Shown piece after piece: positions 35,805-44,761 of a stretch of 61,064 nucleotides of DNA. Position numbers and translations under genes: made by a program. How positions within the stretch are numbered: the stretch's first letter is position 1; every line of letters starts with the position of its first letter. This DNA is from Microscillaceae bacterium (GTDB lineage: Bacteria > Bacteroidota > Bacteroidia > Cytophagales > Microscillaceae): the NCBI GenBank assembly GCA_025054775.1, contig JANWZA010000046.1, positions 1 to 61,064 of the forward strand, in the 5' to 3' direction. A model generated the notes under the pieces. It made no database searches. It saw nothing but the letters and a program-made list of their open reading frames with translations, and was not told where the DNA came from.

Positions 35805-36551
35805 ATGAGACATTTTTTTGCAAAAATGTATCATTTTTTAGTACTTTGTTTAGCCTTGTTAGGCTTGGTAGCCCTGCAGGTAGGTTATGCCCAAACTTCT
35901 GAGGAAGAGGAGGAGTTGAACAATGAATTTACGTATGGTATAAATTTTCATACTAACGGTGGCTTTATTGGTGGATTTAATTTCAAATATGCTAAAAAAC
36001 TGACTGCGAACCGATGGGCTACATGGGGCGTAGAGTTGGTAGGTGTAAAACACCCTCAAGAGCAACGCGTAACTTACTTGTATAGTCCTTTCATCTTAAA
36101 TAAACAAAATTACTTATATTCTCTTCGGTTGCTTTATGGTCGCGACATTGTATTGTTTCACAAAGCTCCTGAAGAGGGTGCCAAAGTGTCGTTGTGTTCA
36201 GCAGGAGGGCTAACTTTAGGCATCGTGAAACCTTATTACATACAGTACTACCCTCGTAATACGAATATACCTCAATCAGTTCCATACAATCCAAGTATTC
36301 ATAGTCAAGGGCAAATTGGTGGAGCTGGCGGTGTATTTGAAGGGATAAGTGAGTCTAAAATTGTTCCAGGAATATACCTTAAAACAGGGCTCGCCTTTGA
36401 GTTTGGAACCTTCCGCAATACAATCTCAGGCTTTGAAGCAGGGCTAAATTTTGAGGCTTTTTCTCAAAAAATTATTATCTTACCCACTAATCCTAACTAC
36501 AACGTATTTACCGCAGCATACCTTATGTTCTTTTTTGGAACGCGAAGGTAA
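35805..36551 (+). CDS. Probable outer-membrane beta-barrel protein
   Basis: Signal peptide (1-29, ending VGYAQ) followed by an acidic linker and alternating beta strands with Gly/aromatic pattern (YGINFHTNGGFIGGFNFKYA, GLAFEFGTF), ending in FFFGTRR, a typical barrel end. 248 residues. The nearest description is the conserved Bacteroidota family of small outer-membrane barrels of unknown cargo. A second Met at residue 8 could be the start. Standalone gene. Confidence 0.7.
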   Translation: MRHFFAKMYHFLVLCLALLGLVALQVGYAQTSEEEEELNNEFTYGINFHTNGGFIGGFNFKYAKKLTANRWATWGVELVGVKHPQEQRVTYLYSPFILNKQNYLYSLRLLYGRDIVLFHKAPEEGAKVSLCSAGGLTLGIVKPYYIQYYPRNTNIPQSVPYNPSIHSQGQIGGAGGVFEGISESKIVPGIYLKTGLAFEFGTFRNTISGFEAGLNFEAFSQKIIILPTNPNYNVFTAAYLMFFFGTRR

Positions 36552-36695
36552 AGCATTTTTTTCTAAGAGGTAACAGATTTAGCAAAAATTAAAATTAAGG
36601 TTCCAACAATTAGAATGTTCTAAATTAAAGAAAAGTATAAGAAAGTAGTAAAGCTTTGTATCCTTTTATTTTACACCTTCTATTTTGCGATTACC

Positions 36696-37115
36696 TTAGT
36701 TGCCTTCGTTGTTATTTCCGATGCCTTGCCGTCTGTTTTGTCTATTTCGCATACGCTCTTGCATTTGATTAAACTTTTTCACTTGCTCTTTTTTCAATAC
36801 TTTACGAATTTCATAGGCACGGTTTTCATTTTGTATTCTCATCTCCTGAAAACGCTCCATTTGGTCGGCTAATGAGTCAAGCAATAGTTTTTGAGTTTTT
36901 TGAGCATACTTCAAATTGATAGCTTGTACTTTTTTTTCCTGTTCAGCATCTAACCCTAAGCTATCTTTCAAGATTTTAGTTTGTCTTTCTGCAACCTCCT
37001 CAGGCTTGAAATCTCGTGGATCCCAATTTCGTCCTCCTTGCCTTTGGGCAAATGATAAAGTAACGTAGAATAACGAAGAAACTGCAAATAGAAATAACTT
37101 ATTTTTCATATTCAT
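36696..37115 (-). CDS. Periplasmic Spy/CpxP-like helical protein
   Basis: 139 residues: signal peptide (1-23, ending SFAQ), then an all-helical, Gln/Glu/Arg-rich part with repeated hydrophobic spacing (LGLDAEQEKKVQAI, LKKEQVKKFNQM) resembling the LTxxQ repeats of Spy/CpxP-type envelope stress chaperones. The tail is rich in Asn, Arg and Gln. Start could also be Met3. It converges with the barrel gene. Function in periplasmic stress or metal sensing is by family analogy only. Confidence 0.65.
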   Translation of the reverse strand: MNMKNKLFLFAVSSLFYVTLSFAQRQGGRNWDPRDFKPEEVAERQTKILKDSLGLDAEQEKKVQAINLKYAQKTQKLLLDSLADQMERFQEMRIQNENRAYEIRKVLKKEQVKKFNQMQERMRNRQNRRQGIGNNNEGN

Positions 37116-37535
37116 ATTGATTTGTGAAAAAGGTTTTTGCTTGCAAACAAAGTTAGAAATTGACCAAGAGTTGCTTATTTTTGTAAAAACTCACTACTTT
37201 TTTACGAATAAAGCATCAACTTAATCTCTACCTTCAAAGTTCAAAGGTAAGAAAAAACAGTAAAATTTTTACAATGTAAAAATTTTTTATGCTAAAATTC
37301 TTCCTGAAGTTTATTCTTTTTAATGCTTTTTCCCTAAGTTCCCTATCTCTTTTACTATCAATTAGAAAAATTAAGTTTATCACTAACTTTTTAACATTTT
37401 TTACGTAGGTAATAACAGGCTGTTTATGCTAAAAATACTACTCATTGCCAAAAATGAAAACCCTCTTTCATTTTGGGTAAATAACAACAGTTGCTAACCT
37501 TTTTAGTGCTATCTTATTGCTATTCCATATAAATC
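37116..37535. other. Divergent intergenic region with one AT-rich hairpin
   Basis: 420 bases between the Spy-like gene and the pseudouridine synthase. It contains a 10-bp hairpin with a 3-base loop at 37263-37285 followed by TTTAT and a minus-strand -7 box TAACTTTG (37155-37148). No ORF or RNA gene is visible. Confidence 0.45.
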
Positions 37536-38264
37536 ATGATCGCAGAGAATATACCTATTATTTATGAAGATAACCATCTCCTGATTGTTAATAAGCCGAA
37601 CAATTTATTAGTACAAGGCGACCAGACAGGTGATGTTACCCTATCCGATTTAGCAAAGCAGTACATTAAAGAAAAATATAAAAAACCTGGCGAGGTTTTT
37701 TTAGGTGTTCCGCACAGATTAGACCGCCCTGTAAGTGGGGTAGTTATCTTGTGCCGAACCTCCAAAAGTCTTGAGCGTATGACTGAATTGTTTAGAAAAC
37801 GTGAAATCCAAAAAACTTACTGGGCAGTGGTGAAAAATAAACCACCTAAAAAGAAAGGACGATTGACCCACTGGCTTGTAAAAGATGAGAAAAAAAATAT
37901 AGTAACAGCTTACGAACAAAAAGTACCTAATAGCCAAAAAGCAGAGCTTCGCTATCGTTTATTAGGTAAACTGAACGACCATTATCTTTTAGAAGTAGAG
38001 CCCCTCACAGGCAGACCGCACCAAATTAGGGTGCAATTAGCCCAAATGGGCTGCCCTATCCGAGGAGATGTAAAGTATGGTTTTCACAAATCTAACCAAG
38101 ACCAAAGCATTAACCTTCACGCAAGGCGGGTATATTTCATTCACCCTGTAAAAAAAGAACCAATTACTTGTATTGCTTCTCTACCTGAAAATGATTTTTG
38201 GGAACAGTTTTTAGTACTTGATGACTTTGAGGTGAAAGACAAAAATTTAGACAATACCTTTTGA
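37536..38264 (+). CDS. RluA-family pseudouridine synthase
   Basis: Isomerises uridine to pseudouridine in rRNA or tRNA. The catalytic Asp is in HRLDRPVSG, and the RluA pattern continues with KTYWAVV, LEVEPLTGRPHQIRVQL and the C-terminal LHARRVYFIHP. No S4 RNA-binding domain is present at the N-terminus, so it belongs to the short RluA/RluC-like single-domain group (242 residues). The exact RNA target is not decided by sequence. Confidence 0.93.
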   Translation: MIAENIPIIYEDNHLLIVNKPNNLLVQGDQTGDVTLSDLAKQYIKEKYKKPGEVFLGVPHRLDRPVSGVVILCRTSKSLERMTELFRKREIQKTYWAVVKNKPPKKKGRLTHWLVKDEKKNIVTAYEQKVPNSQKAELRYRLLGKLNDHYLLEVEPLTGRPHQIRVQLAQMGCPIRGDVKYGFHKSNQDQSINLHARRVYFIHPVKKEPITCIASLPENDFWEQFLVLDDFEVKDKNLDNTF

Positions 38265-38446
38265 ATATGCTATATGCTCAAAATAGATTTTTTTGTTTTG
38301 AGAGAAATAAGTCCTTGAAAATCAAGATATTCAATCAATAAAATTACTTAAATTTGCAATAAAATACACATCAAGTTTAACATCTTGCCTTAAATAAAAA
38401 TGATATAAATATCGTTTTGCTTAATGTACTTTTTAGAAAAGCTACA

Positions 38447-40339
38447 ATGTTGGGTAATTTCTACTCCTTGCGAAATAAATTACTTTTTGTTTTTTCACTT
38501 TTTGTTTTCTTTATCATTTTAATTGCTGCAAGTGCTTTTTATTCTTATGTTTCTACACGAAATTATAGCAATTTGGCTAACCAATTAGATGCCTTAGTTA
38601 TTCAAACGCTTAAAATGATAAAAAATCAACAAGATTTTTTTTACTATGAAGCCCATAACGAGTACTTCTTTCGTACTAAGAAAAGCAAGTATCTTCAAGA
38701 GCATGAACAACTTTTTCAAAAAATAATACAAAAAATCTATGATATTGAGCAGATAGAAGCAGAAATTAACAGTACTAATTCAACAATTGCAAAGAACATA
38801 CAAATTATACAAAGAGATTTACAAGCATACAACCAATTATTTGCAGAATGTACTAAACTGCTCTTTAAGAAAGGATACAAAACCTTCGGTACTGAGGGCG
38901 AAATGCATGCCTACATGCACGAAATAGAGAAAAAATATGCTAACTACATAGATAAAAATCTGATTTACAATATACGCCGCTACGAAAAAGATTATACTAT
39001 TCGAAGGGAAAATATTTACATTGAGGCCTTAGAAAACCTTTGTAACCAATTACAAGAGCAGACACAAACTACCCCCTTTATACCTCCCAAGGTTAAAGAT
39101 AAAATTATCCTATTCCTTGCCTCATATCAACGAAGTTTTAGAAGTTTAGTGTATTACGACCAAAGGCTTTACCACCCACAATCAGGTAAGATAGCTATTA
39201 TGCGAAATAAAGCCTCTATAATAGAACAAACCGTACTACAATTACAACAAGAAGTAGAAAACCAATTGAGAGATATTCGTAATTTTTTTGCCTTTACTTT
39301 TTATGCTACCCTTGTGCTAACCGTGCTTATTAGCATTGTTTTGAGTTACTACGTAGCTAACGCTATTGCTCATCCTATCAAGTATCTAATGCAAGCTATT
39401 GACACAGCAACGCAAAATGATTTTCAAGGTATAAAGCCTATCTTTATTACCTACAAAGATGAAATTGGGCATCTTACCCATAAATTCAATGAAATGTTAG
39501 CGGCTATTCAACAACAAATGGCAAGTATTAAGCAAGCAAATGAGCGACTTGCTGTGCAAAATACCGAACTTACTGCTCTCAATGAATCACTCTCACAATC
39601 AGAACAGGCACAAAAGCGAATCAATGAGGTAAAGAACAAACTGCTCTCTATTATTTCGCATGACCTCCGTAGTCCGCTCAATACTATGAAAGGTTTTTTG
39701 CAAACAATGGTACAATTTGCTGATGCCTTTACCCCAGCAGAAATACAAAAACTCTCGCAAGAAACCCTCTATTCATTAGAAAATATACTCAATTTACTTA
39801 ATAATCTTTTGCAATGGTCGCTTTCATGTACAGGCGAGTTGGAATGTAAACCCAGACTTATCAATTTAGCTGAAACTGCTAATTCTGTTAAAGATTTATA
39901 CCAACAAATTGCTCAAAATAAAAATATTCAACTCCAAACTACAATTAGCGAAGATTTGTACGTATGGGCAGATAGTAATATGTTAGAATTTATACTACGT
40001 AATCTACTTTCTAATGCTATCAAATTCTCACATAATAATAGCCAAGTAACTATTTTAGCTCACCGAGCTAACGGGCTATGCTATGTACAGGTAAAAGATC
40101 AGGGTGTAGGTATTCCCAAAGATGCACTGCATAAAATTTTTAGTAAAGAACAATATTATTCTACCACAGGCACTGCCAAAGAAAAAGGTACAGGTTTTGG
40201 ATTATTGCTTTGTAAAGATTTCATAGAACGAAACCAAGGAAAAATGCACATAGAAACTGAAGTGGGTAAAGGTACTACTATTCAGTTCAGCCTACCTGCT
40301 AGAGAACCCATTACTATTGAAGCTACTACCACTACCTAA
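38447..40339 (+). CDS. HAMP-domain sensor histidine kinase
   Basis: 630 residues: N-terminal membrane helix (about 13-33), a helical periplasmic region to about 275, a second membrane helix (about 278-300), HAMP linker (PIKYLMQAIDTATQND), coiled coil, HisKA with ISHDLRSPLN and an HATPase_c domain (NLLSNAIKF, DQGVGIP, GTGFGLLLCK). The ATG at 38447 is preferred over the upstream TTG at 38417 because it places the helix correctly. No response regulator is adjacent. Its 3' end overlaps the convergent barrel gene by 8 bases. Confidence 0.92.
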   Translation: MLGNFYSLRNKLLFVFSLFVFFIILIAASAFYSYVSTRNYSNLANQLDALVIQTLKMIKNQQDFFYYEAHNEYFFRTKKSKYLQEHEQLFQKIIQKIYDIEQIEAEINSTNSTIAKNIQIIQRDLQAYNQLFAECTKLLFKKGYKTFGTEGEMHAYMHEIEKKYANYIDKNLIYNIRRYEKDYTIRRENIYIEALENLCNQLQEQTQTTPFIPPKVKDKIILFLASYQRSFRSLVYYDQRLYHPQSGKIAIMRNKASIIEQTVLQLQQEVENQLRDIRNFFAFTFYATLVLTVLISIVLSYYVANAIAHPIKYLMQAIDTATQNDFQGIKPIFITYKDEIGHLTHKFNEMLAAIQQQMASIKQANERLAVQNTELTALNESLSQSEQAQKRINEVKNKLLSIISHDLRSPLNTMKGFLQTMVQFADAFTPAEIQKLSQETLYSLENILNLLNNLLQWSLSCTGELECKPRLINLAETANSVKDLYQQIAQNKNIQLQTTISEDLYVWADSNMLEFILRNLLSNAIKFSHNNSQVTILAHRANGLCYVQVKDQGVGIPKDALHKIFSKEQYYSTTGTAKEKGTGFGLLLCKDFIERNQGKMHIETEVGKGTTIQFSLPAREPITIEATTTT

Positions 40340-41189
40340 TCTTATACTGCAAAGCTAATTGATGAATAAGACCGAGCGGATTATTTGTAAGCAAGGCGTA
40401 ATCAAAGTGTAATTTTTTAGTGTGATACCCTAACCCAAAATGATTAGTATATGGACGTATATTGATACCTGTACGAAGGAAAAAATTTGCCACAATTTGA
40501 TATTCTACTCCTGCCTTGAAAGTAGCAGGAAATTGTAAATTCTTTTCACTTTCCACTGCAATAAGCAGAGGCTTGATAGGTGTATAAGCCAACCCTGCTT
40601 TCATAATTACAGGAAGCCGCTCATCAGGGGCAAAGTTAGAACGTAGTACACTTTGATTGAAGTTGAAAATATGGGCTGCAAAACTAAATTGTGAGCTTAA
40701 AGCCGCCCTGCCTCCAAATTCAAACTGAAAAGTACCTTTACTTCCTAAATCCTGAAAAGCTACCTGAGTATAGTTCACTTTCAAGCCCAAACTCACTTGC
40801 TCTATTTCGTGAGCATAGCCCAACCCTATACGTTGCACATTAAATAGCTCATCTCCGAAACGGCTAATGCTCAGCCCTATCGTTCCCCAATGCTTGCCGT
40901 CGTTAGTATTTCTACCTGTAAAAATAGGATTAACAAATGCCAGCGAAAACGTATTGAAACTACTCATGCCAAAGCGATTCTCAAAGGCTCCTAAAATGCT
41001 CATATTCTCTACTTTGGCAATCCCTGCTATGTTGTTGAAAAATGCCCAACTATCCACTAAGTTAGCAGAAGCATTTCCTATTGCCGCCGCACGACCACCC
41101 ATGGCCTGATTCTCTAAAATAGGTTGTTGGGCATACCCTACAGCAAGCCAACCTAATAAGCACAATGAAAAAAATAATTGCATTTTCAT
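40332..41189 (-). CDS. PorV/PorQ-like outer-membrane beta-barrel protein
   Basis: Signal peptide (1-20, ending VGYAQ) then a barrel-like pattern; the segment AMGGRAAAIGNASANLVDSWAFFNNIAGIA resembles the FadL-like PorV/PorQ group of type IX secretion-associated proteins. 285 residues from the ATG at 41189; the longer frame to 41225 would put 12 charged residues before the signal peptide. It converges with the histidine kinase and overlaps its end by 8 bases. T9SS link is by family analogy. Confidence 0.78.
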   Translation of the reverse strand: MKMQLFFSLCLLGWLAVGYAQQPILENQAMGGRAAAIGNASANLVDSWAFFNNIAGIAKVENMSILGAFENRFGMSSFNTFSLAFVNPIFTGRNTNDGKHWGTIGLSISRFGDELFNVQRIGLGYAHEIEQVSLGLKVNYTQVAFQDLGSKGTFQFEFGGRAALSSQFSFAAHIFNFNQSVLRSNFAPDERLPVIMKAGLAYTPIKPLLIAVESEKNLQFPATFKAGVEYQIVANFFLRTGINIRPYTNHFGLGYHTKKLHFDYALLTNNPLGLIHQLALQYKIR

Positions 41190-41378
41190 GCCCACAAAAT
41201 AAGATTTTTTATGTGGGCTTTCCAAGAAATGCTTGTTAATTTATTATTAAGTTTTCTGAATTATATCAACACCTCTAAAATAGAACAGAGTAGGTTAGCA
41301 CTTTCAGAAAAAAAATATTTGAAAGTTACTTATATACTACTTGCAAGGTTAGTTTAACTAATTCTTAAAAACAACTAC

Positions 41379-41684
41379 TTAATTTGATATCAAGAATTTA
41401 TCCAAAACTTTTTGCATCTGTGCAGCAGTCATATAACCTGACTGGCGCCATTTAAGTTCTCCTTTTTGAAAAATCATAAGAGTAGGTACTCCTGAAATTT
41501 GAAGATTTTGAGCTAATGTCGGATTTTTGTCTATATCTATTTTTAAGACCCTAGCTTTACCTTCTACTTGTTTTGCTAATTTTTCCAACTCAGGAGCAAG
41601 CATTTTGCAAGGACCGCACCACTCTGCCGAAAAGTCAATAAGAACAGGCTTTTCTGAATTGATTAATTCTGAAAACTTTACCAT
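41379..41684 (-). CDS. Thioredoxin
   Basis: 101 residues, cytosolic, with active site WCGPCKM and cis-Pro GVPTLM. It is the last gene of the ArsR-led operon at 41379-43047. In that context it probably recycles disulfides or persulfides produced by the rhodanese partner, rather than being the general housekeeping thioredoxin; that role is inference. Confidence 0.93.
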   Translation of the reverse strand: MVKFSELINSEKPVLIDFSAEWCGPCKMLAPELEKLAKQVEGKARVLKIDIDKNPTLAQNLQISGVPTLMIFQKGELKWRQSGYMTAAQMQKVLDKFLISN

Positions 41685-41726
41685 AATTGAAACTGAATTT
41701 TTGAATATTGATGAAATAATATAAAG

Positions 41727-41924
41727 CTAATTTTTTTCTGTGAAAATACGTACTAAGAGTACTCCAAAGACTGCCCCATAAGCGCTACTCATATACCATG
41801 TAGAGCTGATTATGCATGTATCCCCTGCACAACCTACATGCCGCCAATACATAAAACCTGCAATAGCTCCTAAAATTCCGAACACAAGTTGCCAAAAAAA
41901 CTTGCTTTTGAGAAAAGTTATCAT
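41727..41924 (-). CDS. Small membrane protein (DUF6132-like)
   Basis: 65 residues with two membrane helices around a loop with RHVGCAGDTCIISS. The CxxxxC spacing and the GxxxGxxYW pattern match my recollection of the DUF6132 family, often found next to rhodanese and thioredoxin genes. It lies between the rhodanese-thioredoxin and thioredoxin genes with short spacers (27 and 42 bases). It could carry or export a sulfur compound; unproven. Confidence 0.75.
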   Translation of the reverse strand: MITFLKSKFFWQLVFGILGAIAGFMYWRHVGCAGDTCIISSTWYMSSAYGAVFGVLLVRIFTEKN

Positions 41925-41951
41925 ATTAGTTTATCAATTTTATCTCTTGTG

Positions 41952-42698
41952 CTAATTTTTTACATGCTTTTGCAGTAATTTTCTCAACTCTTCTTTTGAG
42001 GTAAAGCCTTCTTTTTGCCAAAGTTTTTGGGCTTTTTGGTAGAGCAGGAGCGTAGGTAGGTTTTCTACGTTAAGCTGTTTAGCTAAATTTTCATTTTGGT
42101 CAAAATCAATTACTACGATACTCGCTCTCCCTGCAAACTCTTGATTTAGCTCATCTAAAAATGGCTTCATTTTACGGCAAGGAGCGCACCAAGAGGCCGA
42201 AAAATCAACTAAAATAGGTTTTTCACTTTGCGTAAGAGCTTCAAATTGGGCTAAACTCATACCACTTTTTGTGGCTTCCTTTTCATTTTTTACTATTGCT
42301 TTATTTGCATTTTGCCAACGAATAATTCCTCCTTGCATCTCATACACTTCCTTAAAACCTTGCTCTCGTAAAAAACCTGCCGCAGCACGACTCCTACCTC
42401 CTGAAAGGCAATATACAAATACAGGGCGATTCTTATCCAAATAAGTTATTTTTTCGGCAAAATCACTTCCGTTGTAATTGATATTTAAAGCATTAGCTAT
42501 GTGAGCTGTTGCAAATTCTTGGGGCGTTCTTACATCTAAAAGTTGAGCTTGTGGATTCGCTTTCAGTTTTTGCTCGAATTGTTCTACATCTAACAAGTAG
42601 CTATCGCTTTGTCCTTGTGAGCAGTTAGTCAAACAACCTCCAAGCAAGGCTATCCAAGCTAACCAAACAGAACTATATTTTTTTCTTAGCATAATCAT
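41952..42698 (-). CDS. Rhodanese-thioredoxin fusion lipoprotein
   Basis: Lipoprotein signal with lipobox LGGC (Cys22), a rhodanese domain (LLDVRTPQEFATAHI, active-site Cys in VYCLSGGRSR) and a C-terminal thioredoxin domain with WCAPCRK. The fusion suggests transfer of sulfane sulfur from rhodanese to thioredoxin in the envelope. ATG at 42698 is used; 42692 is an alternative and the longer frame from 42755 runs into arsR and is rejected. It follows arsR by 10 bases. Subcellular side is inferred from the lipobox. Confidence 0.88.
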   Translation of the reverse strand: MIMLRKKYSSVWLAWIALLGGCLTNCSQGQSDSYLLDVEQFEQKLKANPQAQLLDVRTPQEFATAHIANALNINYNGSDFAEKITYLDKNRPVFVYCLSGGRSRAAAGFLREQGFKEVYEMQGGIIRWQNANKAIVKNEKEATKSGMSLAQFEALTQSEKPILVDFSASWCAPCRKMKPFLDELNQEFAGRASIVVIDFDQNENLAKQLNVENLPTLLLYQKAQKLWQKEGFTSKEELRKLLQKHVKN

Positions 42699-42708
42699 TG
42701 CTGAAAGG

Positions 42709-43047
42709 CTATAATTTATTAGAACAGTTTTGAATACAATGAACAATATTAACAATGTTACGGTCTTTCAGAGCATAAAACATATTTTTACCTTCACGTC
42801 TTACTGTTAATACGCCTTTGTCTCGCATTTTGCCCAAGTGGTGTGAAAGTAGAGCTTGTTCTATATTCAATTTACTCTGCATGTCAGACACACTCATACC
42901 CGCCTCGCATTGGTCAAGTAAATCTATAATTGCAATACGAATAGGGTGCGAAACAGCTCGCAAAATGTAAGCAGATTTCTCTAACTTCTCACTTTCTATG
43001 CGCAGTCTCACTAAATTAAGTGGTATTTTTTCTTGTATATTTTCCAT
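42709..43047 (-). CDS. ArsR-family transcriptional regulator, candidate persulfide sensor
   Basis: 112-residue winged helix repressor (SHPIRIAIIDLL, SVSDMQSKLNIEQALLSHHLGKMRDKGVL, recognition helix and beta-wing REGKNMFYAL). Three Cys residues are seen: C47 in LLDQCEAG and C104/C108 in the C-terminal helix (VHCIQNC). A similarly placed pair is used by SqrR/BigR regulators to sense persulfides; metal-binding ELCVCD-type motif of ArsR is missing. As first gene of the rhodanese/thioredoxin operon, sulfur-stress control is likely, but the effector is inferred. Confidence 0.85.
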   Translation of the reverse strand: MENIQEKIPLNLVRLRIESEKLEKSAYILRAVSHPIRIAIIDLLDQCEAGMSVSDMQSKLNIEQALLSHHLGKMRDKGVLTVRREGKNMFYALKDRNIVNIVHCIQNCSNKL

Positions 43048-43303
43048 GAATTTGAAAAAGTAAGATAAATGTTAAAACTTGATATAAAAATATGTTTATC
43101 TTTTTTTTGTAAGGATAGTACAAATTAAATTTACAATAAGTTCCTGCTTTTGAAAATTTATATAGATTAGTCTCTCTTTTTTATTTTATAGAACAACCGA
43201 AGAATTTATAAGTATCTTTAATTTTGAACAAGTCTAATAAAATGATATTTTTAAGGCATTTTTCATAGAAAAAAAATATTTTTATATTTTTTTTTCTAAA
43301 AAA

Positions 43304-43335
43304 TTTGCAAAATTCAAAAAGACGTTTTATCTTTG
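43304..43335 (+). promoter_or_regulatory. Promoter of the tRNA-like RNA unit
   Basis: TTTG (43304-43307), 20-base spacer, TATCTTTG (43328-43335), an exact match to the Bacteroidota consensus. The tRNA-like domain starts 37 bases downstream at 43372. This is one of the best promoter matches in the window. Confidence 0.7.
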
Positions 43336-43371
43336 CAAAGTCAAAACACAAGGTAAGTTTTGAAACTAATT

Positions 43372-43494
43372 TGTAGGGTGATGAAACTTTTGGCAGCCAT
43401 ACCCTCCTGTCTCGAGGGCGAAGATAAGGGAAAAATTTAGGTATAATATACCTAAACTAACCGCTTCGTGAAGGTTCGAATCCTTCCCCTACAG
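43372..43494 (+). tRNA. tRNA-like RNA with apparent GUC anticodon and oversized variable arm
   Basis: A cloverleaf can be drawn: acceptor TGTAGGG (43372-43378) with CCCTACA (43487-43493), T8, a short D stem ATG/CAT (43381-43383, 43398-43400) with GG in the loop, anticodon stem CCCTC/GAGGG (43402-43406, 43414-43418), loop CTGTCTC with anticodon GTC at 43409-43411, T arm GAAGG-TTCGAAT-CCTTC (43470-43486) and discriminator G at 43494. The variable region is 51 nt (43419-43469) with a CGAAG/CTTCG stem and a TTTAGGTA/TACCTAAA hairpin. G34, U35, C36, C38, G73 and G2-C71 match known AspRS identity elements, although ordinary tRNA-Asp has a short variable loop. A21 is missing and position 37 is T. 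No CCA is encoded. Decoding function is uncertain. Confidence 0.6.
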
Positions 43495-43530
43495 CTAAGA
43501 TAATAAGTTGAGTTTTAGGTAATTCATTTG

Positions 43531-43564
43531 AAAAAAGGTGGCACTCTGTTGGGCTACCTTTTTT
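43531..43564 (+). terminator. Intrinsic terminator of the tRNA-like RNA unit
   Basis: AAAAAAGGT (43531-43539) pairs with ACCTTTTTT (43556-43564) around a GC-containing loop; the T-run continues with GTTTTTTG. With the promoter at 43304 it delimits a transcript of roughly 220 nt. Confidence 0.8.
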
Positions 43565-43738
43565 GTTTTTTGTTACTTTATGAATTTGAAAGGTAATTAT
43601 TGTATTTATTCAGGCTATACTCTTTTAGATTAGCTTTACTAATGTTTGACCTCCTGAGATTTGATTTTACTTTTCAGGTACTAAAAACCACTTTTTTTGA
43701 TTTCGGTTATAGCTTGCCTGTATTAGGTGCAAAAATTA

Positions 43739-44761
43739 TTATGCCCAAATCTTTGTACCTTCAGTACAATTCTTACACATTGCTATTGCAGAGCGTGCTT
43801 CAAGTAAAGATTGCCGAAATTGCGTGTATTTCTCACTTCGCCATACTTTAGTAAAAGAGGTTTGCGATACATCGCCCAATCGATAGTGAGCATCCTTATC
43901 AAAACAACAAGGCACAACGTAACCATTCCAAGTAATGACGCAGGAGTGCCACATTTTCCAGCAGTGATTAAGTAGTTGATTTTTAATATGATACTTCCCA
44001 TCACTACCCAAGCGGTACCGAGAGTACTTATCAATAGTTGGGATAAGGTCAGAGCCGTTTTCGTAGTCATAGATTTGAGCTGTTTTTAGCCCTACGGCAT
44101 CTACACCGAGTTGTCTGGCTAATTCCTTTACCTCATCAATTTGATGTTGATTAGGTCTGACTACCAAGAACTGAAATAAGATGTAGGGTGTTTGTGATTT
44201 AAGTTCGCGTTTCCATTTAATTACATTCTTCGTACCTTCAATCACTTTGGCAAGTTTTCCACCAATTCTATATGCTTGGTAAGTTTCTTGGGTAGTGCCG
44301 TCAATAGAAATAATAAGCCTACTTAATCCTGATTCTACAGTTTTGCGGGCTTGGATATCGTTCAAATAGTGAGCGTTGGTAGAGGTAGCTGTATAAATTC
44401 CTTTTTGTGAAGCGTATTGCACCATTTCTAAAAATTGTGGGTGTAGGTAAGGTTCTCCTTGAAAGTAAAAAATTAAGTAAAGTAAAGTTTGCTCTAATTC
44501 ATCAATGGTTCTTTTATACATTTCTATTGGGAGCATACCCGTTGGGCGCGTAAAACTTCGCAAGCCACTGGGGCATTCAGGACAACGTAAATTGCAAGAA
44601 GTGGTAGGTTCAAAAGCTATACTTATAGGCAACCCCCAGTGCACAGGCTTTTTAGTTAGTTTGGCATACCAATAACTACTTACTACTTTGGCAATATTAA
44701 AGGCTTTTCGGGGCGTAAGTTTAGAAAGTAAATGTAAGCTATCTTTCCAGTGGATTATCAT
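43739..44761 (-). CDS. Radical SAM/SPASM domain protein
   Basis: 340 residues. The radical SAM cluster motif CNLRCPECP lies near residue 53-61, and a C-terminal SPASM region with CWKMWHSC, VPCCFD and CKNC provides ligands for auxiliary iron-sulfur clusters. The family modifies peptides, sugars or other small molecules. The neighbours (tRNA-like RNA, ClpX) give no substrate hint, and no small precursor peptide gene was found nearby. Glycan- or lipid-linked roles occur in related SPASM proteins of Bacteroidota. No signal peptide. Confidence 0.9.
   Translation of the reverse strand: MIIHWKDSLHLLSKLTPRKAFNIAKVVSSYWYAKLTKKPVHWGLPISIAFEPTTSCNLRCPECPSGLRSFTRPTGMLPIEMYKRTIDELEQTLLYLIFYFQGEPYLHPQFLEMVQYASQKGIYTATSTNAHYLNDIQARKTVESGLSRLIISIDGTTQETYQAYRIGGKLAKVIEGTKNVIKWKRELKSQTPYILFQFLVVRPNQHQIDEVKELARQLGVDAVGLKTAQIYDYENGSDLIPTIDKYSRYRLGSDGKYHIKNQLLNHCWKMWHSCVITWNGYVVPCCFDKDAHYRLGDVSQTSFTKVWRSEKYTQFRQSLLEARSAIAMCKNCTEGTKIWA

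Noticed and set aside
43372-43494. Interpretation as tmRNA or as a group I intron-containing tRNA
   Set aside because: No tag-coding region or tmRNA 3' end is present, and the 51-nt insert lies in the variable region and is far too short for a group I intron.
43600-43851. 83-codon plus-strand frame after the tRNA-like unit
   Set aside because: It overlaps the conserved C-terminus of the radical SAM gene antisense, has no conserved motif and no RBS or promoter.
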